Assembly (NCBI GenBank): GCA_964390805.1
Contig: CAYMKL010000068.1
Span: forward strand, 1-38,221
DNA: 38,221 nucleotides
Source: CAYMKL01 sp964390805
GTDB taxonomy: Bacteria > Chloroflexota > Anaerolineae > VGOG01
Direction: 5' to 3'
Below the pieces are notes generated by a model, which searched no databases, had not been told where the DNA came from, and saw only the letters and a list, made by a program, of their open reading frames with translations. The stretch's first letter is position 1. Every line of letters starts with the position of its first letter. The position numbers and the translations under genes were made by a program. Of the stretch, positions 15,078 to 27,000 are shown piece by piece.

Positions 15078-18000
15078 ATGAAACGCTCCCGCAATGTAAG
15101 ACATCTCCTGTTGTCCATCAGCATCGGTTTGCTCCTCATGGCCGTAGTCATCACCCCGCTGAGTTCGCTGCCCCACGAGGTGGCTAAGGCCTGGAATCGG
15201 GCCAGGTCACGGCTGTTACCGTCGGTGTCCGCTTCCTCCTCGCCGGAGCACGAAGTCCAGGCTGCCTGGCGTCGCGCCCAGGAGGCTGGTGTCTACGGCT
15301 TCAGCACGGAGATCGTGCAGACCACCTACCCAGCGCCAGCCCTGGTCAACGTGGGCCGCAGCAGCCGCAAGGAGACCATCTACCTGGAGGGACAGACCAA
15401 CCTGCCGCAGCGCCAGATGTCTCTCGTCCTGTGGACTGGCGGCGGTAACGCGCTCACCCGCAAAGACGGCGTGGAGATGCACATAGACGGCGACCGCACC
15501 TACGGCCGCACCATCGGCGGCGAGTGGCAGGAGATGGACGACCTCTCCAGCGCCTTTGCTCCCGACAATGACCTCATGGCCTACCTGGCCGGAGCCAAAA
15601 ACGTGAAACGTGAAGGCGTAAAACGTGAAAACACAGATTTAGCGTTTCACGTTTCACGCTTCACGTTTGACGTAGACGGCCCCGCCTTCGCCCGCTACAT
15701 GCGCGACCAACTGGAACGTCAACTACGGGAAAAGGGCGAACTGCCACTGGGACTGTCCCTGGACACTTCCAATGTGTATCGTGGTGTGACCGGTCAGGGT
15801 CAGGTCTGGATTGACGAGGGCGGCCTGCCCCTGCGCCTGATCGTCGAGCTTCAGTATCCCCCGGAGCGAAGCGGCGAACGAGTAAAAGCCCAGATCAAGA
15901 CGGATTTCAGATTTGCGACCTTTCGACAGGACTTCGGCGAGCTCAGTCGAGCCGCTCAGGGCAGCGTTTCAGATTTGCGATTGGCGATGAACCAATCTCT
16001 GGCCTCCAATCCTTCGGCTTTGCTCAGGACAGGTATCCAGTACCTTATCTCCAGGCCACAAACTGTCATCCAGCTTGCTGCACTGTTGGCCATCGTCGCA
16101 CTGACACTGCTGGTGATTTTCAAGCGCCAGTCCCGCCCGGTCTATGTGGCCATTGCTCTGACCGTCATCCTCTCCATGGTCATCATTCCGTTGCTGCAAA
16201 GCGAGCGAACCGCCGCCTTCTACGACCGCCAGGCCGCCAAACAAGCTGAGTACGAGCAGCGCCGCGAACAACAAGACGCCACCCACGAAGTGCAGGAGCA
16301 ACTGACCGGCTCAGATTGGGACCCGCATCAGGATCCGTTGGGGGTACGCAATACGCAATACCCAATCTCCAATCTCCAATCTCCGATCTCCACCATCCAA
16401 TCTCCGATCTCCACCATCCAATCTCCAATCTCCACCATCCAATCCCAATCCTCCACCTGCACCGACGACGAAAAGAATACCGACACCGACCAAGATGGCC
16501 TCACCGATTGCGACGAAAAAGCGGAGCACGACACAGACCCCACCAAAGCCGACACCGACAACGATGGCCTGCAGGACGGCTGGGAGACCCTGCGCCTGGG
16601 CACCGACCCAACGGCGGCCACCGGCTTTGACAGCGACGGCGACGGCATCGGCGATTACCTGGAGGTGGCCGGCTTTGAATACCGGGGCAAGCGCTGGTAC
16701 TCCAACCCCACCGGCCCGGACACCGACAAGGACGGCCGACCCGATTTCACGGAGTGCCCGGAGCGCGTCACCGCCGGTGGGGCTACACCCGACCCCGCCA
16801 CCGCCTGCCGCGACACCGATAACGACGGCAACCCGGACATCTTTGACCTGGACAGCGACGGCGACGGCGTCCCCGATAAGATTGACCTCTCCCCCGAGAC
16901 CGTCCTGGGCAACACCACGTCCTTCACCCGCACCAACCCCTTCAACCTGGTGGTGAACCACTTGGCCAGCAAGCCGGGCGAACCGGATCAGTATTACCCC
17001 GTCTTTGTGGATTTCCAGTTGCGCCCGACCAATCCTGAGCACCTGACCTACGCCCTCAACGTCCTGGACTGGCCCAGCGGCGACGAGGGCGGCCAGATCA
17101 TGCGCCGGCGCGGCAACGACTCCACCTTCGCCGATTTCATGACCGCCGAGCAGCGCCGGGCCGATCCCCGCGCGGCCAATGGCGATATACGCCTGATCCC
17201 CATGCTGGAAGTCCAGATGTCCGGCAGCAATCTGCCCCTGGCCTTCACCAACCCCCGCACCAGCCTCCAACTGCAGGGCGAGGACTACATTGATCTCGAT
17301 ACCGGTTACCAGCAGTGGATCAGCGCTACCATAGGGATGCAGCAGGATGGCGCAGATATCCGCCTGACCTTTGACTTCCAGGGCCAGACCCCTGTGGGCA
17401 AGGTGGGCATCTACGCCGGCACCTGCACCACCGGCGGCAGTGAGGTCTACAAGTGGGAAAACGTCTCCGGCGGAACGTCTACCATTTCCGATCGCAAGCT
17501 GGTTACTTTGGCCGACGGCGAGCACTTCATCACCCTGCAGGCAGAGGGCCACTCCGCGGTCTGTGCGCCGCTGGGCGACATCACCGACGCGGGCACGGAC
17601 GACATGATTGACCCCGAGCCCCTCCGACCCTATGGCGTCACCGTGCGGGATAAGGACAGGGCCGGCAACGTGCTGCTCTACGCGCCCCTGAACATCGTGC
17701 CCGATGAGTCCGGCGGCGGACGGGTGGCCTTCTCTGCCCGCGTGCCCTACCAGCCCAGCGGCAACAGCCTGGGGAATGCCCAGCAGGTGCGGGTGGTCTG
17801 GCTGGTGCAGATGATGGCCGACCGCTGCAAGCCGCTGGCGGAGGACTTCCCCTACGCATCCGACTACTGGTGCATGTACGAGAGCAGTTGGGACCTGGAC
17901 AACAGCCAGATCGTCCACGCCTACAGCGACGATTGGTATCTCACCGGCCTCTCTGTGCGCGAAGATCACGGCCTGAACGTGTCTGTCCTCTGGGAGGACC

Positions 18001-21000
18001 CGGCCCCCAGCACGCCATCCCACGCGCCTTATGGCGATTGGCTCTGGCTGCTGGCCAGGGGGCTGGAAAATGCGTTCGTCACCGGCCGCGATCAAGACGA
18101 CGACAAGATCCGTGACCTGGGGATTTACACGCAGAGCGATGGTGCCGTCGTAGCCGAAGATACCATTGCCCGGCGTTTCGATTCCCCGGCAGCCCCATCG
18201 GTGACGATCACCGACCGCCTGGGCATCCCTCTGACGGCCACCCTGCACGTCAAGGACTTCTCTTATCCCACTCAGGATCACGTGGCCAACATCATGGTCT
18301 CGGAGACGGTGAGGGTCCTGAACGACAATTTCCAGAGCTACACGGACATCAACCCCACCCTGCTCTTCGCCCGAGAGGAGATGTACCGCGTGGTCAGCCT
18401 GGACATGCAGGACTCCCGGGCCATCACCGGCGCTACGGTCACGCTGGACGCCGGCACGGGCGCGGCCATACGGCCGCTGGAGACCATCGCCAGCCTGTCC
18501 TGGGCGCCCTACCGCTTCCGCGATGGGGCCTGGCAGTCCATCCCCATCGAAGAATATTGGGACCTCCTGGAGGCCAGCCTCAAACAGCGCTTCCAGGCCG
18601 ATCAGACTCTGGACGTTTACGGCACCTACATCGTTGATGGCATGGTGGCCGTGGCCCAGGCCCAGTATCTGTCTCTGTTTCAGGGACGGGTAGGCTTGGT
18701 GGCCATGAATGGCCAGGCCATCTATCAATTCCAGCCGCAAGAGACCGACGAGGAACTTACCGACTTCGCCGAGGACGTGGTCTGGACCAGCATGGATGTC
18801 GTGGGCGGCCTGGTGGAAAGCATTGCCGAGAGCGCCATTGAGGCCATCGAAGAGCTGCAGGGTCAGCTTGACGACATCTTTGCAGCTCTTGACCCTGAGC
18901 GAACGGCTAGACTGGTCAGCCTGGCCACTCTGCCCGCAAAGATGCGGTTCCTTGCCGTTGTCGGTGCAGTCAAGCGAACGCCCAAGGCCATGGCGTCCAC
19001 CTTGAAAGACCTGTTCAGCAAGTTGTCTAGTAAAGCCACGCGATTGAAGGCGGCGGAAAGCACTACCTTGGGGGTAGCGGTGGTGGCCACTTTTACCTTG
19101 TTTGTCCTGGCCTCAGCCATCAAGAACGAGACGGCAGCCTTAGCCATTGCCATCACCGCGAAGGCCATCCAGTTCCTGACCTACACCTACCAGGCGATGA
19201 AAACGGTCTACCAGGCCGTCAAAGGCACACTGGAACCACTGGGCAAAGCGGGTACCATTGCCGGCATCGTGGGCGTCATCGTCGTGGGCGTGGGCTTCAC
19301 CGCGCTGTTTATAGCCAACATGGTCATTGGCAACGTCAAGTTTGGCAGCATCGCCATGAACGCCGCCTTTGCCCAGGTGATCGCTACCACCGTGGCCACG
19401 GCCATCCTGTTTGCCATCAATTTCATCCCCGTCGTTGGCCAGGTGATCGCGGCCATTCTGGCGGCCGTAGACGCCCTGATCTTCCTGGTCTGTACCGCCG
19501 TACCTGAAGATAAACTGGCCGACACCAAGTTCGGCGAATGGTTCTGCGAGGGCATCTCTGGCCTGCTGGCCATCGGCATCGGTTGGGTCATCTACGGCGC
19601 GACGATCATGGTGGACCTGGAACGCGAAGACCGCTTGGTATTCGGCGCGTTTGATCACGACTTCGTCAATCCAGACCTGGGCGCCTCTGTGGGCAACGAG
19701 ATCCAGTACAGCGCGCCCCTCACCAACACCATCAACCTGGTAAAGATTCCCATAGACTGGAAGGCGGCCTCCTATGCCTGGCAGTACACCATAGATGGCG
19801 AAAAGAACCTGAAATCATCCACCTTCAAGTACGAGTGGCAGACCGAGCAGAAGGACCTGCACGTGGATGAGGACGGCAAGGACCTCATTGACCGGAACGA
19901 ACAAGACGCTACTGGGCACCCCTGGCAACCTACCGGCAACGATAAAGAGTTCTACATAGCACCAACTGTTCTCAGCAGCGGCATCTCCTTCAGCGAGGCC
20001 GGCATTAACCGCAAGCCTTCGCTCTACCTGGGCGAGGGCTATGCCGTCCCCGCCCAGGAGTGCTTTGTGGTTCCCAATCCCCTCACCTGCCCTTTCAATC
20101 CCGGCGTCCCGTACATCTGTCTGGTGCCGGCCTGCCACATCCGCACCGAACGGGGCACCAGCCACATGGACATAGGGCAGAGTCTCACCTTTGACATCTT
20201 CCCTGCCACTCTGGACGAGTTCTACAGTGTCATCGGCAAGGACGGCGGTTACAGTCTTGCCTGGGGACAGACCGGCGATTTGATGTTTGGGCGACAAAAG
20301 GACTTTGATGGCGACGGCCTGCTCAACCGGATGGATCGTGGATCTGACCCTGACGACGGCAAGTGGGACAGCGACGGCGACGGCCTGTCCGACTTCTTTG
20401 AGTTCCAGAACGGCAGCGACCCGACCCTCTACGACACCGACGCCGACGGCCTCTCCGACGCAGAGGAGTTCCGGCTGGACACTGACCCCAACCGCAAGGA
20501 CACCGACGGCGACGGCCTGAGCGACAAAGAGGAGACGGACGGCTGGGAGTTTGTCTACGCCTTTGCCCCGGACGGCTCGCAACTGTGCACCTGGGTCATC
20601 TCTGACCCTCTGGAGCCAGACACCGACAACGACGGCCTGAGCGACTTCAAGGAGAAGGTCTACGGCTTCAACCCTCGCGTCCGGCAGGACCCCACCGTGC
20701 TGGCCCTGCAAGCGGTGGTCTGGGAAGACAAGGCTCCCAAACTGCTCCTGCGCTTTGAAGAGCCGGCCAGGTCGGAGACCTTCGCCGATTCCTCCGGCTA
20801 CCGCAACAACGTCACTTGTATCGGGGGTTCATGTCCAGACGCTGGGCTGGATGGCAAGTACGGCGCTGCCGTGCAATTCCACGGCAGCGAGTTCCTGACC
20901 ATCCCTCACAGCCAGATCAACGCCCTGCGCAACAACTTCACCGTGGCCGCCTGGATCAAGCCCACCCAACTGTCTGGCGTGCGACGCATCGTGGCCACGG

Positions 21001-24000
21001 CCAGGACCAACAGCAACAACGGCTTCGGCTTTGGCACCTCTGGCACGAATCTGCGTTTCACCACCTTCGGCGTGAAGGATTACACCTCCACAGGCGTTGG
21101 CCTCCAGACCAATCAGTGGCAACACGTGGTCGCTGTGATGGGTGGCAACAACGCCGTCACTTTCTATGTAGACGGTGTTAACGTAGACGGTGTTAACAAG
21201 GGGACGATCACCCATAGCGCCCAGGCCAATGCCGACACCGACGACGCGCTGCTCATCGGCGCCACCACGGCCGCGGGCAGCGCCGCCACCAGAGAGCATT
21301 TCAACGGCCTCATAGACGAGGTGGCTGTTTTTGACCGGGCCCTTTCGCAAAGCGAGATTCAGGACATGCTCGAGACCGCCCGCTACAACCCTAACGACCT
21401 CTTCGTCCTGCCCGGCGATACCTTGAACTACACGGCCACGGTGGGCAACAGGCTCTACGATCGCTACGCTCAGGGCCTACTGAGCCTGGCCACCACTGAC
21501 CCGTCGGCCCTGTCCCAGGTCAACGTGCCGCCCCGAACCTTCGTCCTGCAGCCTCTGGAGCAGACCACGATGTCCGGCACGGTGCAGGCGGCGGCCGCTT
21601 CATCACACGTACGTAGCGGCGCTTCATCACATGTACGTAGCGGCGTCACCGCCTCCCGCCCCGTCAGCCTGACCCAGGTAGCCTCCGCCCTCATCACCAA
21701 CTGGCGCGAGCAGTCCAACTACGCCGAGATGTGGCTGCCCCTGAACGAGCCAAGCACAGCCACCACTTTCGAGGACCATTCCGGCAGCATACCGCCGCGC
21801 CATGGCGTCTGTTCTGGCGCCAGTTGCCCCAGCCGCGAGCAATCCGGCTACTTTGACTACGCCCTGGGCTTCAACGGCAGCCAGTACGTGGTCCTGCCCG
21901 ATACGGTCAAACTGGGCCTGAAGAATAGCAGTTTCTCCGTCTCGGCCTGGATCAATGGCAGTGACTTCTCCGGCAGTGGCTCTGCCAGCGACAGGGCCAT
22001 CCTGGGCACGGATACGACGGCTACCAACAAGGGGTTGCATCTGGTCATCCGAAACAGAAAGCCTTACATGGGCTTCTACGGCAACGATCTGAATAGCGGC
22101 TTCACCATCGCCACCAACACCTGGTACCACCTGGTCTTCCGCTACGACAAGGACACGCAGGAACAGTCCATCTACGTCAACGGCGAGTTGAAGAAAGCTG
22201 AGACCGGTCATGCCGCTTTCCAGGGCGATGGTAGCGTCTATCTGGGCCGGGCCCTGGGTGGCAAGTATTTCAAAGGCCGCATTGACGATGTGCGCGTCTT
22301 CAGTCGCGTGCTGACCCGCGAGGAGATCCGCGCCCTGTACGGCCAGCCCGTCCTCCGCTTCCAGTTTGAGGAGCTGGACCGGAACCCGTGGGGCGATACC
22401 TATTTCGCCGACGCCTCCGGGATGGGCAACTCTGGGGAGTGCAACTACTACTGCCCCGGCGCCACCGGCGGCGTCTTGGGCCAGGGAGCGGCCTACTTCT
22501 ACGGAAATGAGTATCTGCGCGTGGATTCCAGCCCGAGCCTGGACCTGAGCGATGGCCAGTTCACTATCGCGGCCTGGGTCTGGCCCCTGAACCAAGGCGA
22601 ACCCGTGGACCCGGACTGCCACTTCAACCAGAAAGTCTGGCGCAACCTTAACTGGAGCGGCTCTCCGCACAGCGACTGGTGCATGAACTGGCCGCAGGGC
22701 ACCATGGACGCGGTGGACTCGCCGCGAGGAACCTGGATGGTCAACTATGAGCACGATGCGTACGGTGTCTGGAGTCCCTGCCTCTCGTTCCGCTGGACAG
22801 GGAACTTCCAGTTCCAGCGCGGGTACTACTCCTTCTACTACCGCTTCGGCGGCGGCGCTGGTGTGTATCTGGATGGCAGCCCCATCCTGCCCATACCCTA
22901 TCTCGGCGGGGACGAATTGTACGAGGGCAGCATGCGCTTCTACGTCAGCACCAGCGGCGTGCACGAGATCAAGGTGGAGTACCAGGACTGCTATGGCGAC
23001 GAGGTGATCCAGTTCGGCTGGGCCCCGCCCCACGTGCAGGGCATCCTGGGCAAGAACAGCGGCAAGAGCGGCGCCTACCCCACCCTGCAGACGGTGGGCC
23101 GCAAGGTGCGCTTTGGCCTCGGCACCGGCAGCGAATGGCACGCCGTGACCACCACTGACCCCGTCCTCACGGCCAACACCTGGAACCACGTGGTGCTGGC
23201 CTTTGGCCCCAAGTACAGGCAAGACGGCACCTTTGAGCAAAACCAGGCCATCCTCTACGTCAACAACCAGCGCGTGGGCGACTGGGGCGTGGGGAACAGA
23301 AAGCCTTCCTCCAGCGCCCGGAGCCTCTACGTTGGCCGTTCCAGTTACGAGGGCCAGGTCTATATTGATCGCTTCTACGTGGTGGACGAGGCTGACGGCA
23401 GTGGCAAGGCGGAGGTCTATCTAACCTGGGGCGGCCATGGCGGTGCCAAGATCTGTACTGCAAGCGGCACTTCCCAGAATGACGACTGTGTGTGGACGGG
23501 ACTTGGTGACGAAAGCACCATAGATGTGAACACATCCAAGCCGGTCAGTGGGCAAGACATCCTGGAGGCCTGGGAGTCCGATCCTGGACCCGATGACCTG
23601 CTCTGCGACGTAGGCTCGTCGTCGTGCACTACCGGCTATCAATTCAGCAGCAGTACCCCCAGTATGCCGCTGCAAGTCTTTGACTGGCAGGGCGATGGCA
23701 GCGGTGAGGACCGCACACATATCAAGCTCTATCTGGGTGATAGCAGCCATTGGGCCTACCGCAACCCCTCCATCCCCTTCCGTGGCAAGATGGACGAGTT
23801 GGTCATCTACAAGCGGCCCCTCTCCGCCGACCAGGTTCAGGAACTGTACCTGTCCTCCGCCACCGCTATGCACCTGCCGCTGGACGATCCGCCGGGCGCC
23901 AAGAGCTTTGAGAACGCGGTGGACGTGAGCAGGCAGGGCAACGCCTTCTGTACGGGTGGCGCATGTCCGACCGCTGGCGTCAGCGGGCGCATCAACCAGG

Positions 24001-27000
24001 CCGCCCTCTTTGACGGCGCCAACGATGTCCTCGCCGCCGCCCTGACCATCAGCCAGACCAGCAGCGCCGATGGCGTTACCATGATGGCCTGGGTGTACCC
24101 CAAGAGCACCAGCAGCGGCTACCACATGGTGGTCAGCACCGATAACAACGGCTGGGATTGGACCCTGGCACGAAACGGCGCAACCTGGGTCGCCTTCAAC
24201 GGGACCAGCGAGGGCAACACCGGCACCGGTGTGGACGTGAACCAGTGGCAGCACATTGCGGCGGTCTTCATCCCGGGCCAGGGCACCAGGTTCTACAAGA
24301 ACGGCACCCTTGTCAAGACAGACTCCACCATTGGCTACGACAGCAGCACCGGCCCTGTGGTCATCGGCAACAAGTCCAGCGGCGGCAACTACTACTTCGA
24401 CGGCGTCATAGACGACGTGCGCGTCTTCAATCGTCCGCTCTCCGATGCCGACATCATGACCATCTACAAACTCGCGCCCGTCTTCCAGATGCACCTGGAC
24501 GAGCAGCAGGGCGCGACCACCTTTGCCGACGCTGCTGGCAACAACAACGGCACGTGCAGTCTTGGTGCCCCATGTGCCGATGTGACTTTTCAGAGCCTCA
24601 CCTGCACGGCTCAGGGTGATGCCGATGGCGACGGCGGCGGCAGCGAGTTCTACCTCACCCTGTATCACGATGGGACTGAAGAGCGAGTGTGGCAGGGAGA
24701 GGATATCACGGTGCGTGCCAACCCTTACCCGATCAACGAAACTCGCTCCTTCTGCGGGTCTGCCTACATGACCGTCTACGAAGATGACGGCGATGGCAGC
24801 AGCGACGATGGGATGGGAGGTGCCAGCATCAACGCCGCCAGTCCTGGTCCGGGCAGCTATGAGTTCTGGACGCCGAACGGTGGCTACAATGAGCTAACCC
24901 TCAACTGGGATGTCGGCCCGGCCTCCTACCCCTTCGGCACCTGTCCCAAAGCCGACACCGCCGGCCAAGTGAGCCTGGCGGCGGAGTTCGACGGCGTGAA
25001 TGATGCCCTCACCGTCCCCGACAACCCAACCCTGAATCTGACCGAGTTCACGGTGGGCGCCTGGGTAATGCCCACGGCCATCGTCACTTCGCATTCCCAA
25101 GCGCTGCTTGACAAGAGCGCCGTCAGACCTAACAACGTGGCGGCAGAGAACTCTTCCAACTACAGATTGTACATCCCGGCGGGTACCATGGCGGCCACGT
25201 TGGACGTCTCTTTCTATCACCCGTCCTATACGTGCAGCGGTCCGCCGCGTACGGCGGTGCAGAGCGCGGCGCCCTTGATCCAGAACCAGTGGAACCACGT
25301 CATGGGCACCTACGATGGGCAACAACTCAAGATCTACGTGAACGGTTACCTGCAGGACAGCGAGGCCGCTACTGGTTCTCTCTGCCTCAACACCGATCCG
25401 CTACAGATTGGGCGGGGTTCGACCGATGCCAGGTCCTCCGATCTCGGATTCTTCGCCGGACGCCTGGACGAAGTGACCGTCTACGACCACGCCCTCTCGG
25501 ACTCTGAGGTGCGCGATACCTTCCTGTACCAGGGCAAGCTGGTGGAGGAGCGCCGCAGCCAGACCATTACCATAGACAAGGACCCGCCCATCTCCGCCTT
25601 GCGCTCCTACACCCCTACTTTCCCCTACCTGGCCAACCAGGACGTGGTCATGCACGTGGAGGCCCAGGATCAGACCTCCGGCGTGGCGCTGGTGGAACTG
25701 AGCATCAACGGGACGTGGGGCAGCCCGCCCAACCGCATGGATGTCCCGCCCTGCAGGGACGCCACCGGCGGCACCGCCTGGTGCCCTACTTTTATCCCCA
25801 CCGGCGAGGGCACTTATACTCTCCAGACCCGCGCCACCGACCTGGCCGGCAACCGGGAGACGCCAGCCAGCAGCTACACCATCTACGTGGACGCCACCCC
25901 GCCGACAGTGAGCACCTCCTTGCAAGATGGAGCTCTGGTCGGCGCGACCCTGCATCCCACCCTGCAGAACACCTGGATGGTGTCCCTGAGCGGCACGGTC
26001 AGCGATCCCGCCCTTGTAGGGGGCGCGTCGGGCAGCGGTGTAGCACCCGACGGCGTCTGGGTAACGCTGCTGGATCCCCAGGGCGGAGTCGCCGGCAGGG
26101 GAACACAGCAGGCGACACTCGCGGGGAACGCCTGGACGGTGGACTATTCCCTCGTTGGGGCCATGCCCACCGGCCGCTACACCGTCACCGTCCAGGCCAA
26201 GGACAAGGTGGGCAATGAGGGAACCACTACTCTGGGAGGCATCCAGGTGGACGCCACCGGCTCCGGCGCCGAACTAGACGCCCGTAGCGTCCCCACCACG
26301 ACCATCTCCAGCACGATCTCCATCAACGGCCTGGTCAGCGAACTACCCCTGCTGTCTAGGACGCTGCTGCGCCTGCACCTGGAGGAAGAGGCCGGAGCTA
26401 CGTTCTTCTACGATAATTCGGGTCTGGCCAACCATGGCACGTGCAATGGGGGTACGTGCCCTGCCGCCGGGCAGACCGGCAAGTATGGCCATGCTGTGCA
26501 GTTTGATGGCACGGACAAGGTTGTGCGCATCCCCCACAGCGAGATTAACGAGCTGGGCAAGGACTTCTCCGTGGCCGCCTGGATCAACCCTAGCCAGTTG
26601 TCCGGAGTGCAGAGGATCGTGGCCACGGCAAGAACGAACAGCAACAACGGCTTCGGCTTCGGCACCAGCGGAACGAACCTGCGCTTCACGACTTTCGGCG
26701 TCAAGCACTATACTCTGACGGGAACCGGGCTGCAGGCTAACCGCTGGACCCATGTGGCCGCCGTTATGGATAGCAACAACGCCGCTTCATCACATGTACG
26801 TAGCGGCGCTTCATCACATGTACGTAGTGGCGTCACCTTCTACGTGGACGGCGTGGCCAGAGCCACCATCGCCCATACCGCCTCCCTCAATGTTGACACC
26901 GACGATGAGCTGCTCATCGGCGCCACCACCGTTGCCGGCGGCAGCGCCAGCGACGAACGCTTCAATGGGCTGATTGACGAGGTAGTAGTCTTTGACCGCG

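Larger units (their letters stand above)
15078..16200 (+). other. N-terminal signal/anchor, LolA-like region and two membrane helices
   Basis: Residues 9-28 form a signal or anchor helix. Residues about 55-280 alternate beta strands (VYGFSTEIVQTTYPAPALVNVGR, KDGVEMHIDGDRTYGRTIGGEWQEM, YRGVTGQGQVWIDEGGLPLRLIVELQ) in the style of LolA/LppX-like lipid-binding lipoproteins; this is a fold guess. Two adjacent hydrophobic helices follow, TVIQLAALLAIVALTLLVIF (about 329-349) and PVYVAIALTVILSMVIIPLL (about 354-373). The rest of the protein would then lie on one side of the membrane. Confidence 0.55.

Noticed and set aside
16348..16452. CRISPR-like array
   Set aside because: Units are seven bases without unique spacers and are translated in frame.
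16311..18740. Long minus-strand open frame of about 809 codons opposite the giant gene
   Set aside because: It is the antisense shadow of a GC-rich, strongly biased coding strand; it has no ribosome site or recognisable domain, while the plus strand encodes clear calcium loops there.
21627..23240. Minus-strand open frame of about 537 codons opposite LamG domains
   Set aside because: Antisense shadow; the plus-strand translation has full LamG patterns and the antisense product has low-complexity composition without motifs.
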